Part shown: positions 61,009 through 64,000 of the stretch, one piece after another | Layout: each line of letters opens with the position of its first letter | Numbering within the stretch: position 1 is the stretch's first letter | Assembly: GCF_014649835.1 (NCBI RefSeq) | Contig: NZ_BMTU01000009.1 | Span: 62,001-126,000 of the forward strand | Direction of reading: 5' to 3' | DNA length: 64,000 nt | Origin: Streptomyces pilosus | GTDB taxonomy: Bacteria > Actinomycetota > Actinomycetes > Streptomycetales > Streptomycetaceae | Notes under the pieces: model-generated | Told to the model about the DNA's origin: nothing | Seen by the model: the letters and a program-made list of their open reading frames with translations, nothing else | Database searches by the model: none | Program-made: the position numbers and the translations under genes

Positions 61009-61794
61009 ATGCGCCGCACCGCCCGTGCCCTGTCCCTCGCCGCCGTCGCCGGCACCGTCCTCGGCGCGCTCGCACCGGTCGCGGTCGCGGGCACGGTCCC
61101 TGGCAGCGGAGCGTCCTCGGCCACCGTCTCGCCCCCGCCCTGTCCGAAGCCCGGCGGTCACGGGTGGGAGGAGCACACGCCCCAGAGCGCCGCCCCGGAC
61201 GCCGCTCCGCCGGAGGCCCCGGAAGCGGACACCTACGCCGGGCCCGGCGAGGAGGCCCCCGAACCGGAGGCGGTCCTCCCGGACGGCACCGCCCCGGACG
61301 CACTCGTGCCGGACGCCGGCCCCGAGGACGCCGCCTCCGAGGACGCCGAGTCCGACGCAGCCGTCTCCGAGGACACGGTCCTCCAGGACGCTCCCTCCGC
61401 AGACGCCGACCTCCAGGACGCCGGCATCCCCGCCCCGCCGGGCACCGGTCCGGCCGCCGGACCGCAGGCCGTGGAGCGCGGGGCCGGAGTCCGGGGGCCC
61501 GCCGCGCCGGAGACCGCCGGACCCGTGCCGGTGGCACCCCGGCCCCCGGGGTCCGAGCCGGCCCGGCCCGAGCCGGTGCGGCCCGCGCCCACCCCCTCCC
61601 GGAGCCCGCACTGCGCCCCCACGCCCTCCGGGCACCCCACACCCCCCGCGCACCAGGGGGTCGACGCCGGCGGAGGCGGCGCGTTCACCGACTCGGTGCC
61701 CGCCCTGGCCGCCGGCGGCCTGCTCGTCGCGGGGGCCTTCGGCGCCGCCGCCCACCGCGTGTACCGGGACCGGACCACCCGCCCGGACGCCTGA
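61009..61794 (+). CDS. Low-complexity exported protein with C-terminal membrane helix
   Basis: A 261-aa protein. A signal peptide covers ~1-28 (LSLAAVAGTVLGALAPVAVAG). The middle is Ala/Asp/Glu/Pro-rich with loose repeats of the DAxxED type (~65-145), then Pro-rich. A C-terminal helix (VPALAAGGLLVAGAFGAAAH) and basic tail (RVYRDRTTRP) suggest a wall-spanning surface anchor, though no LPxTG motif is seen. ATG at 61009 follows GAAGGAG. Function unknown. Confidence 0.82.
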   Translation: MRRTARALSLAAVAGTVLGALAPVAVAGTVPGSGASSATVSPPPCPKPGGHGWEEHTPQSAAPDAAPPEAPEADTYAGPGEEAPEPEAVLPDGTAPDALVPDAGPEDAASEDAESDAAVSEDTVLQDAPSADADLQDAGIPAPPGTGPAAGPQAVERGAGVRGPAAPETAGPVPVAPRPPGSEPARPEPVRPAPTPSRSPHCAPTPSGHPTPPAHQGVDAGGGGAFTDSVPALAAGGLLVAGAFGAAAHRVYRDRTTRPDA

Positions 61795-61948
61795 CAGCCG
61801 GCCGCCGCGGCGCACCACGCGACCCGGTCCGCACCCGTGGCTCACGGCACCCATGGCGGACGGCACGCGGGGTACTGACTCGCCGAGGGCGGCACGAGCG
61901 GGCGCCGGGGCACGGCACCCGGACACCAGGCACTGCGCGGAGGTAGGC

Positions 61949-63196
61949 ATGCGGCGGACGCACCCGGAAGGCCACGGCCCCGTCCGCTTCGGGCCGCCGG
62001 ACCCCGAGGACGGGCTCCCCGTCCTGCCCGAGCTGTCCGCCGTCCTGGCCGCGGCGGCCTCCCGGGCCGGTGCCGAGCCCGTCGGCGGCGGCCCCGCCCT
62101 GCTGGACGCCGCCTGCGGCTACGGCGACCGGCGCGGACTGCCCGCCGCCCCCGACCGGGTGGCGGTCGCACCCGGAGCCCCCGCCCTGCTGGTGGCCCTG
62201 ACCGCCGCCGTCGGCGGCGACGTCCTGGTGCCCCGGCCCTGCGCCGCCTGGTGGGCGCCCTACGCCCGGCTGCTGGGCAGGAGGGCCTTCTCCGTGCCGA
62301 CCCCCGCCGAGAGCGGCGGCGTGCCCGACCCGTACGCCCTGCTGGAGACCGTGCGCCGGCTGCGCGCCGAGGGCGGCGACCCGCGCCTGCTGGTGCTGTC
62401 CGTCGCCGACGACCCCACCGCCACCGTCGCCCCGCCGGAACTGCTGCACGAGACCGTCGAGGCCGCCGTCGCCGAAGGGCTGCACCTGGTGAGCGACGAG
62501 ACTTGGCGGGACACCCTGCACGACCCGCACGACACCGTGCTGCTCAGCCCCGCCGAGATGCTGCCCGGCCGGGTCACCGTCGTCACCGACCTGGTCGGTG
62601 CCCTGCTCCCGCCCGGCTGGCCCGCCGCGGTGGCCCGCTTCCCGGCCGGCGAGGAGGGCAACGCCCTGCACGCGCGGGTGCTCGACGCGCTCACCGCACT
62701 CGACGCGCGGGTCGCCGCCCCCATCGCCGCGGCGGCGGTGTACGCGCTGTCCGAGCCCGAACCGGTCACCACGCGCGTCGCCGACCACGTACGGCTGCAC
62801 GCGCGCCTGGCCGCCGCCGCGCACCGTGTCGTCGTCGCTGCCGGCGCGGTGTCCCGGCCCCCGCGCTGCGGCCGGCACCTGTACGTCGACCTCACATCGC
62901 TGGTGCCCGCGCTCACCGCCCACGGGGTGGGGGACGCGCAGGAACTGGAGGACTTCCTCACCGCCCGGCTCGGCATGCCGGCCCCGGGCGGCCACCGCTT
63001 CGGCGACGAGCTCGAGGCGCCTCGCGTACGGCTGTCCACCGCCCCGCTGCTGGGCGGTGCCGCCGAGCTGCGCGCGGAGTGCCTGCGCGCCTCCGACCCG
63101 CTGGAACTGCCCCATGTCCGGGACGCGTTGAGCCACCTGGCAGCGGTCTTCGGCGATCTCCGTGACGACGCCCGGCGATGGGAGTCCCCCCGATGA
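61949..63196 (+). CDS. Class I/II aminotransferase-fold protein without any lysine
   Basis: A 415-aa protein with fold-type I aminotransferase layout: DAACGYGDRRGLPAAPDRVA, PGAPALLVALTAAVGGDVLV, and the cofactor-region motif LHLVSDETWRDTLH. In working enzymes an SxxK lysine follows and binds PLP. Here the segment reads TDLVGALLPPGWPAAVARFP, and no Lys occurs anywhere in the protein. It is probably not a standard PLP enzyme. ATG at 61949 follows GGAGG. It overlaps the MBL gene by 4 bases. Confidence 0.85.
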   Translation: MRRTHPEGHGPVRFGPPDPEDGLPVLPELSAVLAAAASRAGAEPVGGGPALLDAACGYGDRRGLPAAPDRVAVAPGAPALLVALTAAVGGDVLVPRPCAAWWAPYARLLGRRAFSVPTPAESGGVPDPYALLETVRRLRAEGGDPRLLVLSVADDPTATVAPPELLHETVEAAVAEGLHLVSDETWRDTLHDPHDTVLLSPAEMLPGRVTVVTDLVGALLPPGWPAAVARFPAGEEGNALHARVLDALTALDARVAAPIAAAAVYALSEPEPVTTRVADHVRLHARLAAAAHRVVVAAGAVSRPPRCGRHLYVDLTSLVPALTAHGVGDAQELEDFLTARLGMPAPGGHRFGDELEAPRVRLSTAPLLGGAAELRAECLRASDPLELPHVRDALSHLAAVFGDLRDDARRWESPR

Positions 63197-64000
63197 CGCA
63201 GCAGCCCGAGTCGATCAGGAGAACCACCGCGCCGGCGGCCGCCGGCGAGCCGGAACCCGGCTTCCCGGCCGCCGCGCGGCCGTACCCGCCCCTGGCCGAA
63301 CCCCGGCCCCTCGCCGAGCGCCGGGTGTGGCCGCGCACCTTCCACGACCGGCTGACCGCCCCGCTGCCCGGCCTCAAGGCCCTCGCCCGCTTCGCCCGCG
63401 AGGGCGCCGTACGCCCCACCCCGGACGGTCTCGCCGACATCCCGCGGCTGCCCTGCGAGCCCGGCCCGCTGCCCCGCGCGGACGCCCGCACGATCGCCGT
63501 CACCTGGGCGGGACACGCCAGCTGGGTCCTGCGGATCGGCGGGCTGACGGTGCTCACCGACCCGGTCTGGTCCCGGCGCATCCTCGGCACCCCGGCCCGG
63601 GTCACCCCGGTCGGTGTCGCCTGGGAGGCGCTGCCCCGCGTGGACGCGGTCGTCATCAGCCACAACCACTACGACCACCTGGACGCCCCCACGCTGCGCC
63701 GGCTCCCGCGGGACACCCCGGTGTTCGTACCGGCCGGGCTCGGCCGCTGGTTCCGCCGCCGGCGGTTCACCCGGGTCACCGAGCTCGACTGGTGGGAGGC
63801 CGCCGAACTGCACGGCGTCCGCTTCGACTTCGTACCGGCCCACCACTGGTCCAAGCGCACCCTCACCGACACCTGCCGCTCCCTGTGGGGCGGCTGGGTG
63901 CTCACCGACCGGGAGGGCCGGCGCGTCCACTTCGCCGGTGACACCGGCTACGGCCACTGGTTCTCCCGCATCGGCCGCCGCTACCCCGGCATCGACCTCA
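63193..64000 (+). CDS. Metallo-beta-lactamase-fold hydrolase, NAPE-PLD-like (3' end outside window)
   Basis: 269 residues are visible and the frame is open to the right edge. The MBL metal motif HxHxDH is H157, H159, D161, H162 (SHNHYDHLD). TWAGHASWVLRIGG before it and FAGDTGYG after it match the UlaG/NAPE-PLD-like group, which cuts phosphodiester or lactone bonds. ATG at 63193 overlaps the aminotransferase-fold gene (ATGA), so the two proteins are probably made together. Confidence 0.9.
   Translation, partial: MTQQPESIRRTTAPAAAGEPEPGFPAAARPYPPLAEPRPLAERRVWPRTFHDRLTAPLPGLKALARFAREGAVRPTPDGLADIPRLPCEPGPLPRADARTIAVTWAGHASWVLRIGGLTVLTDPVWSRRILGTPARVTPVGVAWEALPRVDAVVISHNHYDHLDAPTLRRLPRDTPVFVPAGLGRWFRRRRFTRVTELDWWEAAELHGVRFDFVPAHHWSKRTLTDTCRSLWGGWVLTDREGRRVHFAGDTGYGHWFSRIGRRYPGIDL

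Noticed and set aside
1..64000. tRNA, rRNA, CRISPR arrays and insertion sequences
   Set aside because: None recognised on either strand.

Overview
The window is high-GC actinobacterial DNA, almost certainly from a Streptomyces chromosome. The signs are very strong third-position GC, GTG starts, many ATGA/GTGA start-stop overlaps, long GC-rich hairpins between genes, and a gene order that from memory resembles S. coelicolor around SCO6467-SCO6520 (pssA-psd, ethylmalonyl-CoA genes, gvp cluster, a SigB-family sigma factor). I saw no tRNA, rRNA, CRISPR, insertion sequence or prophage.

Bases 1-12.2 kb: the 3' part of an unrecognised gene, then a minus-strand block with phosphatidylserine synthase/decarboxylase, a translationally coupled ethylmalonyl-CoA pathway operon (ccr, ecm, mcl, mch, mcd), a TetR regulator and a fused tandem 3-hydroxybutyryl-CoA dehydrogenase. 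Together these convert acetoacetyl/crotonyl-CoA to glyoxylate and propionyl-CoA. Bases 12.5-27 kb hold mixed functions: a HEAT-repeat gene with a rare TTA codon, GNAT and RidA-like genes, a secreted tripeptidyl peptidase, a radical SAM protein, an SRPBCC protein, a drug-type MFS pump with three extra beta-sandwich repeats, a SpoIIE-type phosphatase, a methyltransferase, a secreted PHB-depolymerase-like esterase preceded by a 13-C run, and an MHS-family symporter.

Bases 27.5-42 kb: a Liv-type ABC transporter operon (livKGFHM plus a hydrolase) diverges from a coupled peptidase operon (M55 D-aminopeptidase, M20, S9, S66 LD-carboxypeptidase). A GNAT, a degenerate arginase-like protein and a DUF5107-TPR protein follow. 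This looks like uptake and breakdown of unusual (possibly D-residue) peptides. Bases 42-48.6 kb: a VOC protein, a small membrane protein, an F420-dependent enzyme, and a coupled NDH2-like / transketolase / LigD-type polymerase operon.

Bases 48.7-54.2 kb carry a ten-gene gas-vesicle operon (gvpO A F G Y Z J L S K) with unusual charged tails. Bases 54.2-64 kb hold a methyltransferase, an ABC-F protein, a Balon/Rv2629-like ribosome-hibernation candidate, small stress-type proteins, a DJ-1/PfpI protein, a SigB-family sigma factor, a low-complexity membrane protein, an aminotransferase-fold protein with no lysine at all, and a metallo-beta-lactamase-fold protein cut by the window edge. Several genes between 42 and 60 kb have promoter-like GTTT/GTGT-N14/15-GGGTAC sites, suggesting a SigB-type stress regulon around the sigma gene.
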